Positions 23,555-32,122 of a stretch of 58,539 nt of DNA are shown one piece after another. Below the pieces are notes generated by a model, which saw only the letters and a list, made by a program, of their open reading frames with translations, was not told the DNA's origin and ran no database searches. Position numbers and translations under genes: made by a program. Origin of the DNA: F23-D06 sp045116675. Lineage in GTDB: Bacteria; Bacteroidota; Bacteroidia; Bacteroidales; WCHB1-69. The first letter of the stretch is position 1; each line of letters opens with the position of its first letter. Location of the stretch: the NCBI GenBank assembly GCA_045116675.1, contig JBGUMF010000040.1:1-58539 (forward strand). Reading direction: 5' to 3'.

Positions 23555-24685
23555 TTAGAAAATGAATCCGAATTGTTGGATAGCCTCTTTGTTTTGGCCT
23601 GTCGGGAGCGTTTGTATGCGTCCGAACTGGCGCATATTGAAGACGCCGAAGTCGTGGAGGGTTTTCTGTCCTTGATGCAGGGAAACGCCCACCGGCATGG
23701 CTTTGCGGAAGCGGTAGCCGCTCTTTGTCGTTTTCTTCTCCGGTTTGCTGTCGGTCAATGCCTGCTCAATCCCATCGGAAGGGAAGGTGGGCTTCAGGTT
23801 TAGGACGTATGCGTTGGGATTGTTGGCGATGTTTTCCGTGGAGAAGCCTTCCGTCTGACTGCAGGCGAACAACGGCACGGTGACAGCTCCCTCCTCCGGG
23901 ATGACGTAAAACGTGTAGGTGATGATGTCTTCCAGCACCAGGCCCGTAAATAGGGAGAGGTAGTTCTCCTCCCATTGGCGGAGCTCCTGCAACATGGCCT
24001 CAATGGTCTCGGCAGAGTAGGGTGTCTCTTGCTCGCCGGAGGCCAGACTGTACTGGTCTTTCCGGCTCTTGCTGATGGCGTCGGCAGCCTCTTGGGCTTT
24101 CTGGCTGTTGGTCTTGGAGACGATCTTGGTCCGGTTGGCCGGTACCTGCGTCACGATGCCGTCAATGATTTTGGTTTCTACAAAAGAGTCCTCCATTTCG
24201 GAATAGGAGAGGTCGGAGTAGTTCTTGAAAAAGTTGGGGATAGGTTCGGAGTAGGTGAGGTAGGGCTGCACCTCCTTCGACAGAGCGCATGTCATGGCCT
24301 TGCTCTTGGCGGTTTTGGTGAATACAGCCTCCTTGACCTGCTGTTTGGAGAGTTGCACCAGATAGGCGTGGTTGAAGTCCGGCACCTCCACGGGCTCAAT
24401 GTGCACATCATTGACTTTGAAGAAGGTTTTATTCTCGGAGATGACGTTTGTGAGGCCCAGCAGGCTTTGGGCGTATTCGGCGTAATAGCCTTTAAGCTCG
24501 CGCACCTTGGTGATATCGACGGTCACCTTGAGGGCAGTGGTGGGTAGCATGTAGCAGAGTGTGTTTCCTTTGAGGGTAGTGCCGCTGTCAAGAGGCAGTG
24601 GCATCACGTTCTTCTGACTGTGGGCGGTCATACAGCCCCATACGGTCAGCAAAACGATAAATGCGAATTGTCGGATATTTGTCAT
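23555..24685 (-). CDS. DUF4831 family secreted protein
   Basis: 376 residues from the ATG; the frame also has a TTG two codons upstream. The signal peptide MTNIRQFAFIVLLTVWGC... is followed by a mature part with the DUF4831 hallmarks: paired central beta region, GYYAEYAQSLLGLTNVI near residue 70, and a conserved C-terminal YRFRKAMPVGVSLHQG. The family is restricted to Bacteroidota and has no assigned function. It is the first gene of the operon DUF4831-lipoprotein-radical SAM-A2M. No good promoter match is seen; the upstream spacer is filled with short AT-rich repeats. Confidence 0.85.
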   Translation of the reverse strand: MTNIRQFAFIVLLTVWGCMTAHSQKNVMPLPLDSGTTLKGNTLCYMLPTTALKVTVDITKVRELKGYYAEYAQSLLGLTNVISENKTFFKVNDVHIEPVEVPDFNHAYLVQLSKQQVKEAVFTKTAKSKAMTCALSKEVQPYLTYSEPIPNFFKNYSDLSYSEMEDSFVETKIIDGIVTQVPANRTKIVSKTNSQKAQEAADAISKSRKDQYSLASGEQETPYSAETIEAMLQELRQWEENYLSLFTGLVLEDIITYTFYVIPEEGAVTVPLFACSQTEGFSTENIANNPNAYVLNLKPTFPSDGIEQALTDSKPEKKTTKSGYRFRKAMPVGVSLHQGQKTLHDFGVFNMRQFGRIQTLPTGQNKEAIQQFGFIF

Positions 24686-24712
24686 GAGCAAATGAGTGTT
24701 TGTGATTTATGT

Positions 24713-24757
24713 CTATAATGTTTATAATGTTCGTAAGGTTTGTAAAGTTGAAAGGTG
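24713..24757. repeat. Degenerate 9-bp tandem array
   Basis: Consecutive nonamers CTATAATGT, TTATAATGT, TCGTAAGGT, TTGTAAAGT, TGAAAGGTG share the pattern yyrTAAnGT. The array lies upstream of the DUF4831 gene and may hold its promoter region. Confidence 0.6.
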
Positions 24758-24783
24758 AAAAAGTATAAAAGTATGAAAGTAAG

Positions 24784-24839
24784 ACTATTAATTATTAACT
24801 GTTAATTATTAATTAATAATTATTAATTATTAATTGTCT
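24784..24839 (-). repeat. Heptameric array (ATTATTA)n abutting a stop codon
   Basis: Seven in-register 7-bp units (ACTATTA, ATTATTA, ACTGTTA, ATTATTA, ATTAATA, ATTATTA, ATTATTA) plus ATTGTCT run right up to the stop codon of the zinc peptidase gene. Read in that gene's direction the unit is TAATAAT. Confidence 0.85.
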
Positions 24840-25532
24840 CTAATCTCTTCTTCCCATAAAAACGGCAATATAGTATAGCAGGGTGGCGAGGGAGGAGAGG
24901 GCGGCGATGAGGTAGGTGCGGGCGGCCCATTTGAGGGCGTCTTTGGCCTTCGTCGTCTCCTCGCCGGTGGTGATGCCTGTCTCGTCCAGCCAGGCGATGG
25001 CCCGTTCGGAGGCGTTGTATTCCACAGGGAGGGTGATGATGGAGAAGATGGTGGTGAGGGCGAACAGCACGATGCCGATAAAGAGGACGGGTGTTCCGAT
25101 GACGGTGGAGATGCTGATCAGCACGATGCCGGCCAGTAGGATCCATTGCGACCATTTGGAGCCGAACTGGACCATGGGCACCATCTTGGAGCGCATGTTG
25201 AGCCATTGGTAGGCGGTGGCATGCTGCACCGCGTGCCCGCACTCGTGGGCGGCCACGGCGGCAGCGGCGATGTCGTGCCCGCTGTACACGTTCTCGCTCA
25301 GGTTGACGGTCTTGTCCGCCGGGTTGTAGTGGTCGGTGAGGCGGCCCGGTGTGCTGATGACCTGCACGTCGTAGATGCCGTGGTCGTGCAGCATCTTCTC
25401 CGCCACCTCGCGGCCCGTGAGACCGCTACTGAGGCCGATTTTGGAGTAGGTTTCAATACGCTTGTTGAGTGTTCTGCTTACAATCAAGCTGAAAAACATC
25501 AATACAATAAAAATAATCACGTATAGTTGCAT
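24840..25532 (-). CDS. YugP-type membrane zinc metallopeptidase
   Basis: 230 residues from MQLYVIIFIVLMFFS. This start follows the TATCTTTG promoter, while a longer frame would begin upstream of it. The N-terminal TM (about 2-20) precedes a cytoplasmic or periplasmic loop with zinc motif HECGH in AAHECGHAVQHATAYQWL, then further hydrophobic segments at about 115-160 and a C-terminal TM at about 205-225. These features match the YugP/DUF232 zinc peptidase family. The substrate is unknown; a membrane-quality-control role is assumed by analogy with HtpX. It is monocistronic, with a heptamer repeat array directly behind its stop. Confidence 0.9.
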   Translation of the reverse strand: MQLYVIIFIVLMFFSLIVSRTLNKRIETYSKIGLSSGLTGREVAEKMLHDHGIYDVQVISTPGRLTDHYNPADKTVNLSENVYSGHDIAAAAVAAHECGHAVQHATAYQWLNMRSKMVPMVQFGSKWSQWILLAGIVLISISTVIGTPVLFIGIVLFALTTIFSIITLPVEYNASERAIAWLDETGITTGEETTKAKDALKWAARTYLIAALSSLATLLYYIAVFMGRRD

Positions 25533-25561
25533 AGCCTTGTGTTTTGTTATGTTTTGGGGTG

Positions 25562-25569
25562 CAAAGATA
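25562..25569 (-). promoter_or_regulatory. -7 element (TATCTTTG) of the YugP-type peptidase gene
   Basis: An exact TAnnTTTG match on the minus strand, 29 nt before the chosen ATG, in the spacer shared with the divergent sigma-54 activator gene. Confidence 0.6.
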
Positions 25570-25675
25570 CGAAAAATTATGGTAATTTGCACCATTCCTT
25601 TACAGGATTGTTTTTGGAAATTCCGGGAGACTGAACAGGTCGGCTTCTACGGATGGGAAAATTGTATTTTTTTTG

Positions 25676-25683
25676 TACTTTTG
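25676..25683 (+). promoter_or_regulatory. -7 element (TACTTTTG) of the sigma-54 activator gene
   Basis: An exact TAnnTTTG match, 30 nt before the ATG. It rules out the longer upstream reading frame as a start. Confidence 0.6.
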
Positions 25684-25713
25684 CACGCTTTTATTGTAGT
25701 ATTGTCCTCCGAC

Positions 25714-27000
25714 ATGAATATAGACGTGAATTCCATAAAGCAGCGTTACGGCATCATCGGATTTGATGCGGCGTTGGATCATGCCATCAACATAGCCGTC
25801 CAGGTGGCGGCCACGGACCTCTCGGTGCTGATTACCGGCGAGAGTGGGGTGGGGAAGGAGAACTTCCCGCGCATCATCCACGACAACAGCACCCACAAGC
25901 ATGGCAAGTACATCGCCGTGAACTGTGGGGCCATCCCCGAGGGTACCATTGACTCTGAGCTGTTCGGCCATGAGAAGGGCGCCTTCACCGGTGCCGACAG
26001 GATGCGAAAGGGCTATTTCGAGGAGGCCGATGGCGGCACCATCTTCCTGGATGAGGTTGCGGACCTGCCTCTCGGGACGCAGATACGCCTGCTGCGCGTG
26101 CTCGAGAACGGCGAGTTTATCCGCGTGGGTGCCTCTGAGGTGCTGCGCACCAATGTGCGCGTGGTGGCTGCCACCAACGTCGATATCGCCGACCGCATCG
26201 CCAAGGGCAAGTTCCGCGAGGATCTCTTCTACCGCCTCAATTCGGTGCCCATCCATGTGCCTGCCCTGCGCGAACGCAAAGGTGATATCTATCCGCTGTT
26301 CATGAAGTTCGCCGCCGACTTCTCCTTCAAATACCATTTCCCGCCGGTGGAGCTTACTCCTGATGCAGTGGAGAAGCTGACCAACTACACATGGCCGGGC
26401 AACGTGCGTCAGCTGAAGCATGTGACGGAGCAAATCTCCCTGATGGAAAGTTCCCGCACCGTCAATGGTGAGACGATTGCCCAGTACCTTGTCTCTCCCA
26501 CAGGCTCCACCTTGCCTGTGCTGCGTCAGAGCGATGTGGAGAAGAATGAGCAGTTTCAACGGGAAACCATTATGAAATTCTATGGCATCCAGCAGGAAAT
26601 CAAGAACTTGAAGGTTATGATCAACCACTTGGCGGGAGGCTCTTTCGCGTCTGAGATGGCTACCCATGCGGATCAGTCCCTCCCGGACCTGACCATCGAG
26701 CCGAATGACCATGCCTACCAAATCACCCGGCCTGTACACTCGCCGGATGAGGCCGAACCGGAGTTCGACGATTCTGTGGAGGTGGACGATGCCGGCCTTC
26801 CAGTGTCCGCTCCTGAAATTTCTGTCAATCAGGAGGATGCTGAGGAGCTTACCTTGGCGGGTATCGAGAAAAAGGCTATCATAAGGGCATTGCGTCGCCA
26901 TCATGGCAACCGGAAACAGGCCGCCGAGGAGCTTGGCATCTCCGACCGCACATTGTATCGTAAAATTGAAGAATACGGATTAAAGGATTTAGGCTTGTAG
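25714..27000 (+). CDS. Sigma-54-dependent transcriptional activator without receiver domain
   Basis: 428 residues. The AAA+ domain starts almost at the N terminus: Walker A GESGVGKE (42-49), the sigma-54 contact loop GAFTGA (89-94), Walker B GTIFLDE (about 108-114) and arginine-finger region FREDLFYRLN (167-176). A long acidic linker (about 280-375) leads to a Fis-type HTH at the C terminus (GNRKQAAEELGISDRTLYRKIEEYGL). There is no response-regulator or GAF domain, so control must come from the linker, partner proteins or expression level. It heads an LptE-hypothetical-SecG run with a 3-bp gap to lptE, an order common in Bacteroidota. An envelope-linked regulon is inferred. Confidence 0.93.
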   Translation: MNIDVNSIKQRYGIIGFDAALDHAINIAVQVAATDLSVLITGESGVGKENFPRIIHDNSTHKHGKYIAVNCGAIPEGTIDSELFGHEKGAFTGADRMRKGYFEEADGGTIFLDEVADLPLGTQIRLLRVLENGEFIRVGASEVLRTNVRVVAATNVDIADRIAKGKFREDLFYRLNSVPIHVPALRERKGDIYPLFMKFAADFSFKYHFPPVELTPDAVEKLTNYTWPGNVRQLKHVTEQISLMESSRTVNGETIAQYLVSPTGSTLPVLRQSDVEKNEQFQRETIMKFYGIQQEIKNLKVMINHLAGGSFASEMATHADQSLPDLTIEPNDHAYQITRPVHSPDEAEPEFDDSVEVDDAGLPVSAPEISVNQEDAEELTLAGIEKKAIIRALRRHHGNRKQAAEELGISDRTLYRKIEEYGLKDLGL

Positions 27001-27003
27001 ATT

Positions 27004-27519
27004 ATGATGAGAAGAATTTGGATTTGGATTATGGGGTGTGTGCTGGCCGCCTGTCTGGCCGTTGGCTGCCGCTTGTCAGTGTCGCTGACCGGTGGCACAA
27101 TCGACCCGCGGGCGAAGACTGTCGCCATTGCCACCTTCCCCAATAACGCCTCCCTTGTGAATCCGACGCTGAGCCAGTATTTTACGACGGCCTTGAAGGA
27201 TAAAATCCAAGGCCAGACCCCTCTGACCATCGTGAATAACCATGGTGACTATGAGATTGAGGGCGAGATTATTAACTATTCGGTGGCGCCAGTAGCCATC
27301 CAGGGTAACGAGACCGCCGCCATGAACCGTCTTACGATTACGGTCAGGGTCCGTTTTGTGAACAAGTTTGACGAGAACCAGAACTTCGACCAGACGTTTT
27401 CGCGGTATGCAGACTATCCCAGTACGCAGAATCTGAGCAGTGTGGAATCGGGCCTCATCTCGGATATCAGCGACGCGTTGACAGACGATATTTTCAACAA
27501 AGCCTTTGTCAACTGGTAG
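27004..27519 (+). CDS. lptE: LptE-like LPS-assembly lipoprotein
   Basis: 171 residues. Signal peptide with lipobox LAVGC, then the LptE-type core: VSLTGGTIDPRAKTVAIATFPNNA, a helix-strand middle, and TITVRVRFVNKFDENQNFDQTFSRYADYP near the end. Bacteroidota LptE is the outer-membrane lipoprotein that plugs LptD and helps insert LPS. It begins 3 bp after the sigma-54 activator, so they share a transcript. Sequence similarity to proteobacterial LptE is low; the call rests on the family pattern and the conserved neighbourhood. Confidence 0.85.
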   Translation: MMRRIWIWIMGCVLAACLAVGCRLSVSLTGGTIDPRAKTVAIATFPNNASLVNPTLSQYFTTALKDKIQGQTPLTIVNNHGDYEIEGEIINYSVAPVAIQGNETAAMNRLTITVRVRFVNKFDENQNFDQTFSRYADYPSTQNLSSVESGLISDISDALTDDIFNKAFVNW

Positions 27520-27551
27520 TTTTTTGTCAACAGTATTACGAATTTTATAGT

Positions 27552-28166
27552 ATGGAGAAGATTTATTTTAGCGATTTCGTGGAAGTTAAGGATGCCGACC
27601 AAGCGGTGGAGCGCTTAGTGGACCTTCAGAAACGTTTCCCCGCATCGTCGTTTCTGAACATGTTCCACCTGAAGCTGCAGCCGGGTCGGGGACGCTCCCG
27701 TTCGAGACTGCTGCTCACTATCTTCGATAGGGTCCGCTTCCACCAGTGTGTGTTGCTTGCCACGCCGGTCATCCCGATCAAAAAGGACAAGCCTGTGCTG
27801 ACGGTGGCACCCGATGTTGCCGGCACGGACGACGACCTCCAGCCTGTGTTCGTGAAACACCATGCCGAACATCATGAGGACCGGCAGGAACTTATTGACC
27901 AGCTGATTGCAAAATTTTCAAAGGATGCTCCGAAAATCATCTATTCCCCGGAAACCCATGATGCGGAAGCCAACTATGGAGAGGCTAGTCTGGAAGAGGA
28001 TCCGAATATCGTAAGTGAAACATTAGCAAATATATACGCTGAACAAGGGTGCGTAGAAAAGGCGGTCCAGATGTTTGAAATTTTAAAGTTGCATTTTCCA
28101 GAAAAAAGTTGTTATTTTGCAGCCCGAATAAAAAGTCTGCAAGAACAGGCTTCGAACGAGGCGTAA
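27552..28166 (+). CDS. Hypothetical protein with C-terminal TPR motif
   Basis: 204 residues, no signal peptide. The first 90 residues contain a basic patch (LKLQPGRGRSRSRLL) and the middle is His/Asp-rich (FVKHHAEHHEDRQELIDQLIAKF). The C terminus has one TPR-like pair (SETLANIYAEQGCVEKAVQMFEILK). Proteins of this shape recur between lptE and secG in Bacteroidota, but I know no function. It lies 32 bp after lptE and 34 bp before secG in one run of genes. Confidence 0.8.
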   Translation: MEKIYFSDFVEVKDADQAVERLVDLQKRFPASSFLNMFHLKLQPGRGRSRSRLLLTIFDRVRFHQCVLLATPVIPIKKDKPVLTVAPDVAGTDDDLQPVFVKHHAEHHEDRQELIDQLIAKFSKDAPKIIYSPETHDAEANYGEASLEEDPNIVSETLANIYAEQGCVEKAVQMFEILKLHFPEKSCYFAARIKSLQEQASNEA

Positions 28167-28200
28167 TAAATTATAGTATAAACATAAAAAACAGAAACAG

Positions 28201-28497
28201 ATGTTCTCACTTTGTGTAGTATTAATCATTTTGGCTTGTGTCGTTTTGGCATTTGTAATATTGATTCAAAACTCTAAGGGCGGCGGTTTGGCCTCCAACT
28301 TCGCCTCCTCCAACCAGATTATGGGTGTCCGTAAAACCGCGGATGTGCTGGAGAAGACCACTTGGGGCGTGGCCGCCTTCATCATGGTGCTCTGCTTCGT
28401 CTGCGCTTTCCTCTCCAAAAGCGAGGTGAATTCCACCCGTATGGACAATCAGGTTCAGACCGAACAGACTGCCGGCGACACCCAAGCGGAAGAATAA
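28201..28497 (+). CDS. secG: Protein translocase subunit SecG
   Basis: Small Sec-channel subunit that assists SecA/SecYEG during export. 98 residues with TM1 at about 3-21, the conserved cytoplasmic loop IQNSKGGGLASNFAS, and TM2 at about 54-74 (TWGVAAFIMVLCFVCAFLS), followed by a polar, acidic tail. Loop and length fit SecG well. It closes the activator-lptE-hypothetical run; the next gene, tig, is 89 bp further on. Its shared transcript with lptE places two envelope-biogenesis components together. Confidence 0.93.
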   Translation: MFSLCVVLIILACVVLAFVILIQNSKGGGLASNFASSNQIMGVRKTADVLEKTTWGVAAFIMVLCFVCAFLSKSEVNSTRMDNQVQTEQTAGDTQAEE

Positions 28498-28586
28498 TTT
28501 TCCTTTCACGGGAAGAGTACAGACATGCAACACCGTAAAGGCGCTGTATGTCTTTTGTTTTATGAATAATTAAAAAATACCGATAG

Positions 28587-30077
28587 ATGACTACGAAGAA
28601 CGACGATTCCACAACAGTCCAAAGAATTGTTACAAAGCACGAAAACGTGCCCGGCCAGATCCAGAAGGTCGTATTTGAAATCAAGAAGGAAGATTATGAG
28701 GCTTCAGTGGAGGCTGCTTTGAAGAAACAGCGCCGGACCGCTCAGGTGCCTGGTTTCCGTGCCGGCAACGCGCCGATGGGTATGATCCGCAAAATGTATG
28801 GCAAAGCCATTCTGGCCCAGGAGATTGACAACCTCGTCAACACCAATATGGACCTCTTTATGAAGGAAAACGAGGTGAAATACATCTTCGAACCCCTTCC
28901 GATTGAGGCTGAATCCTCTGTGGATTTTGACAACGCCGACAACTTCGTGTTCGCCTACGAATATGCGCTGGCACCCGATGTGAAGATCGACTATGCCAAG
29001 CTGCCCAAAGTGGTGGATTTCAAGATCCTGCCCACCGATGAGGACCGTCAGGGCTATATCGGCCAGCTCCGCGAGCGTCACGGCAACTACATCACGCCGG
29101 AGTCCGTGGAAGAGGGCGACAGCTTGTCCGTCAAGTACGCCGACGACAAGGATGGCTTCTTCTTTGTCCATGACCTGAAAGAGGATGCCCGCAAGAAATT
29201 CATCGGCAAGAAGGCCGACGAGTCTGTCATGCTCTCCCTGCGCAAGGCATTTGTCAATGAGGCACTCCTTGCCCGCTTCCTCAAACTCAATGATCCGAAG
29301 GAGCTGGAGGCTGACAATGACTACAAATACAAAGTCACCATCAAGCACATCGGTCGCATCGTGCCCGCCGAACTCAATGAGGAATTCTTCAAGAAAGCAT
29401 TCCCCGACGGCTCTGTCAACAGCGAGGCTGAACTCAACGCCGCTGCCGATAAGGTTGTCCTTGACCAGTATCAGCCCGAACTCAACCGCCAGTTCATGAA
29501 CGATGCGATAGAGATGCTGATTGACAATGTGGAGGTGGAACTTCCCGACGATTTCATCAAACGTTATATCCTTTTGACCCAGAGGGATATGACCGCCGAG
29601 CAGCTCAACGAGAAATACAACGACTACAAGCGTGCATTCCAGTGGCAGATTCTGGAAGGCCGTCTTGTGGAGGGCGAGAACGTGAATGTGACCATTGATG
29701 ATATCAAGGAATATTTCCGTAACTATTACATCAAGAACTACTTCGGTAATTTTAATGCCGATGATGTCAAGGACCGTGTGGAGGAGCTGGTGAAGCAGAC
29801 AATGGAGAACAAGGAGTATGTCAAGAGTGTGTATGACCTGCTTTATGACGAGAAACTGACTGAGCTGCTCCGCTCCAAACTGAACATCGACCACAAGGAG
29901 GGTGACATCAAGGCGTATGTGGCCATGCTGACGGATCGCCAGAAGGGCAAGACAGAGGCAAAGGAAACGCCGAAGAAGAAATCGACCAAGAAGGCCGCAG
30001 CGGACACCGACAAGACGGAAGAAGCCCCCAAGGCTAAGAAAACGACCCGCAAGACAACGAAAAAAGAAAACGAATAA
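28587..30077 (+). CDS. tig: Trigger factor with lysine-rich C-terminal tail
   Basis: Ribosome-bound chaperone and peptidyl-prolyl isomerase acting on nascent chains. 496 residues. The N-terminal ribosome-binding domain includes the signature VPGFRAGNAPMGMIRKMYG, the middle is a divergent FKBP-like PPIase region, and the C-terminal SurA-like helical arms follow. The last roughly 50 residues (TDRQKGKTEAKETPKKKSTKK and on) form a Lys/Thr/Ala-rich, histone-H1-like extension absent from the E. coli protein (432 residues). clpP follows at 9 bp and clpX 2 bp after that: the classical tig-clpP-clpX operon. Confidence 0.95.
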   Translation: MTTKNDDSTTVQRIVTKHENVPGQIQKVVFEIKKEDYEASVEAALKKQRRTAQVPGFRAGNAPMGMIRKMYGKAILAQEIDNLVNTNMDLFMKENEVKYIFEPLPIEAESSVDFDNADNFVFAYEYALAPDVKIDYAKLPKVVDFKILPTDEDRQGYIGQLRERHGNYITPESVEEGDSLSVKYADDKDGFFFVHDLKEDARKKFIGKKADESVMLSLRKAFVNEALLARFLKLNDPKELEADNDYKYKVTIKHIGRIVPAELNEEFFKKAFPDGSVNSEAELNAAADKVVLDQYQPELNRQFMNDAIEMLIDNVEVELPDDFIKRYILLTQRDMTAEQLNEKYNDYKRAFQWQILEGRLVEGENVNVTIDDIKEYFRNYYIKNYFGNFNADDVKDRVEELVKQTMENKEYVKSVYDLLYDEKLTELLRSKLNIDHKEGDIKAYVAMLTDRQKGKTEAKETPKKKSTKKAAADTDKTEEAPKAKKTTRKTTKKENE

Positions 30078-30086
30078 TTCAGAACG

Positions 30087-30758
30087 ATGCAAAACGAGTT
30101 TCGCAATTACGCGTTAAAACAGCATGGCATCAGCAGTCTGAAGATGGACCGCTATGTCTCGATTGCCCGCAATTATATCACTCCGTATATCATTGAGGAG
30201 CGTCCGATGAACATCACCCAGCTGGATGTATTCTCCCGTTTGATGAAGGACCGCATCATCTTCCTCGGTGTGCCGATTGACGATGACGTGGCTAACATCA
30301 TCCAAGCCCAGCTGCTCTTCCTGGAGTCGCAGGATTCCACCCGTGACATTCAGATTTACCTGAACAGCCCTGGTGGTCAGGTGTATGCCGGGTTGGGCAT
30401 CTACGATACCATGCAGTATCTGAAGCCGGATGTGTCCACCATCTGTACGGGTATGGCCGCTTCTATGGCTGCCGTGCTGTTGTGCGCCGGTGCCAAGGGC
30501 AAGCGTTTCGCCCTGCCGCACTCCCGCGTCATGATCCACCAGCCGATGGGCGGTGCCCAGGGCCAGGCCTCCGATATCGAGATCGAAGCCCAGGAGATCA
30601 TGAAGATCAAAAAGGAACTCTACGAGATCATCGCCCAGCACTCCGGCAAGGATTTCGACCAGGTGTGGAACGATTGCGATCGCGACCACTGGATGATCGC
30701 CTCCGAAGCCAAGGAATACGGCCTGATTGACCAGGTGCTCTCTCCCGACCGCAAATAA
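30087..30758 (+). CDS. clpP: ATP-dependent Clp protease proteolytic subunit
   Basis: Serine protease that forms a double heptameric barrel and degrades substrates fed by ClpX or ClpC. 223 residues. The catalytic Ser126 is in GMAASMAAV, the His151 is in VMIHQPMGG, and the Asp is in the WNDCDRDHWM region. The N-terminal extension before MDRYVSIARNYITPYI is slightly longer than E. coli's and may include a propeptide. It is the middle gene of tig-clpP-clpX, 9 bp after tig and 2 bp before clpX, so equal expression of barrel and unfoldase is likely. A second unfoldase, ClpC, is encoded 3 kb downstream on the other strand. Confidence 0.97.
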   Translation: MQNEFRNYALKQHGISSLKMDRYVSIARNYITPYIIEERPMNITQLDVFSRLMKDRIIFLGVPIDDDVANIIQAQLLFLESQDSTRDIQIYLNSPGGQVYAGLGIYDTMQYLKPDVSTICTGMAASMAAVLLCAGAKGKRFALPHSRVMIHQPMGGAQGQASDIEIEAQEIMKIKKELYEIIAQHSGKDFDQVWNDCDRDHWMIASEAKEYGLIDQVLSPDRK

Positions 30759-30760
30759 TC

Positions 30761-31996
30761 ATGGCGAAAGCGAAGAAAACCGAAAGGATTTGCAGCTTTT
30801 GTGGCCTCCAGATTCCCGAAGATGAGTTTCTCATTGCGGGACTGAATGGTATGATATGCGGCGACTGCGTTCGCACTATCACTGACATCATGCACGATGT
30901 TGAGAGGGGAAAAGGCAGTCGGAAAGTCTCTCCCGTAAAAATCAATCTGATGAAGCCGCACGAGATTAAGGAGCGGCTGGATGATTATGTCATCGGTCAA
31001 GACGAGGCTAAGAAGGTCTTGTCAGTAGCCGTGTACAACCATTACAAACGGTTGATTCAGCCCTCTACTGGTGAGGATGCGGAGATTGAGAAGTCCAATA
31101 TCTTGCTCATTGGCGATACGGGTACGGGTAAGACATTGTTGGCCAGAACAATTGCCCGGATGCTGGAGGTTCCGTTCTGCATCGCCGACGCTACGGTTTT
31201 CACGCAGGCGGGTTACGTGGGCGAGGATGTGGAGAGCATCCTGTCGCGTCTCTTGCAGGCTGCGGATTACGATGTGGACAAGGCAGAGCGCGGCATCGTT
31301 TTCATTGATGAAATTGATAAAATAGCCCGAAAAGGCTCTGAGAACCCTTCCATCACCCGCGATGTGAGCGGCGAGGGGGTGCAGCAGTCTTTGCTGAAAC
31401 TGCTCGAAGGCTCCATCGTGAACGTGCCGCCACAGGGGGGACGCAAGCATCCCGAGCAGCAGTTTATACAGGTGAATACCCAAAACATCCTCTTCGTGGG
31501 CAGTGGGGCTTTTAATAATTTGGAACAGATTATCGGTGAGCGTCTTAATACGAAGGTGATAGGATATAACACGCAGAGCCGCCACTTTGACTCTTCCAAT
31601 ATGTTGCAATATGTGTCTGCACAGGATATCCGGCAGTTTGGCCTTATTCCGGAGTTGTGCGGACGTTTCCCCGTCATCACATCGTTGCATCCACTTGACA
31701 GCAAAGCCCTAAAGCAGATCCTGACACAGCCTAAGAATGCGCTGGTGAAGCAGTATGTGAAGCTTTTCAAGATGGATGGCATAGAACTTCATTTTGAGGA
31801 AGAGGCGTTGGATTACATTGTGGAGAAGGCCGTTGAGCTTAAGTTGGGTGCCCGTGGACTCCGCGCTATCGTGGAGAAGATTATGACGGATGCCATGTTT
31901 GATTTTCCCAGCATGCAGAAGAAGAAAATGGTGCTCACCCGCGACTATGCGCAGCAGCAGTTTGACCATTCCATCTTCGCCACGCTTCCTGAATAA
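30761..31996 (+). CDS. clpX: ATP-dependent Clp protease ATP-binding subunit ClpX
   Basis: AAA+ unfoldase that recognises tagged substrates and threads them into ClpP. 411 residues. The N-terminal zinc-binding domain has four cysteines (CSFC...CGDC), Walker A is GDTGTGKTLLA near residue 122, Walker B IVFIDEIDKIA near 185, and the conserved RDVSGEGVQQ follows. The C-terminal sensor-2 GARGLRAIVE is intact. It lies 2 bp after clpP. After its stop is a short hairpin, then a convergent DjlA-like gene. Confidence 0.97.
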   Translation: MAKAKKTERICSFCGLQIPEDEFLIAGLNGMICGDCVRTITDIMHDVERGKGSRKVSPVKINLMKPHEIKERLDDYVIGQDEAKKVLSVAVYNHYKRLIQPSTGEDAEIEKSNILLIGDTGTGKTLLARTIARMLEVPFCIADATVFTQAGYVGEDVESILSRLLQAADYDVDKAERGIVFIDEIDKIARKGSENPSITRDVSGEGVQQSLLKLLEGSIVNVPPQGGRKHPEQQFIQVNTQNILFVGSGAFNNLEQIIGERLNTKVIGYNTQSRHFDSSNMLQYVSAQDIRQFGLIPELCGRFPVITSLHPLDSKALKQILTQPKNALVKQYVKLFKMDGIELHFEEEALDYIVEKAVELKLGARGLRAIVEKIMTDAMFDFPSMQKKKMVLTRDYAQQQFDHSIFATLPE

Positions 31997-32014
31997 GAAT
32001 TGGGGCGTGGTAAG

Positions 32015-32032
32015 GGCGCAGGTTTTTGCGCC
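32015..32032 (+). terminator. Weak terminator hairpin after clpX
   Basis: A perfect 6-bp stem GGCGCA/TGCGCC with loop GGTTTT lies 19 nt after the clpX stop. No strong T-run follows, so termination may be partial. It sits in a 126-bp convergent spacer that otherwise shows nothing. Confidence 0.4.
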
Positions 32033-32122
32033 GTTGATATCATTTTATTTGTTTGCAAGAAATGCCCTAAAAAAACTCTTGGCGTGATATTCGGCAGAGT
32101 CTGTCTCGTCAACGTTGTGGCA

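Noticed and set aside
25462..25713. Longer start for the sigma-54 activator
   Set aside because: The extension lies upstream of a perfect -7 element, overlaps the divergent gene and encodes non-domain sequence.
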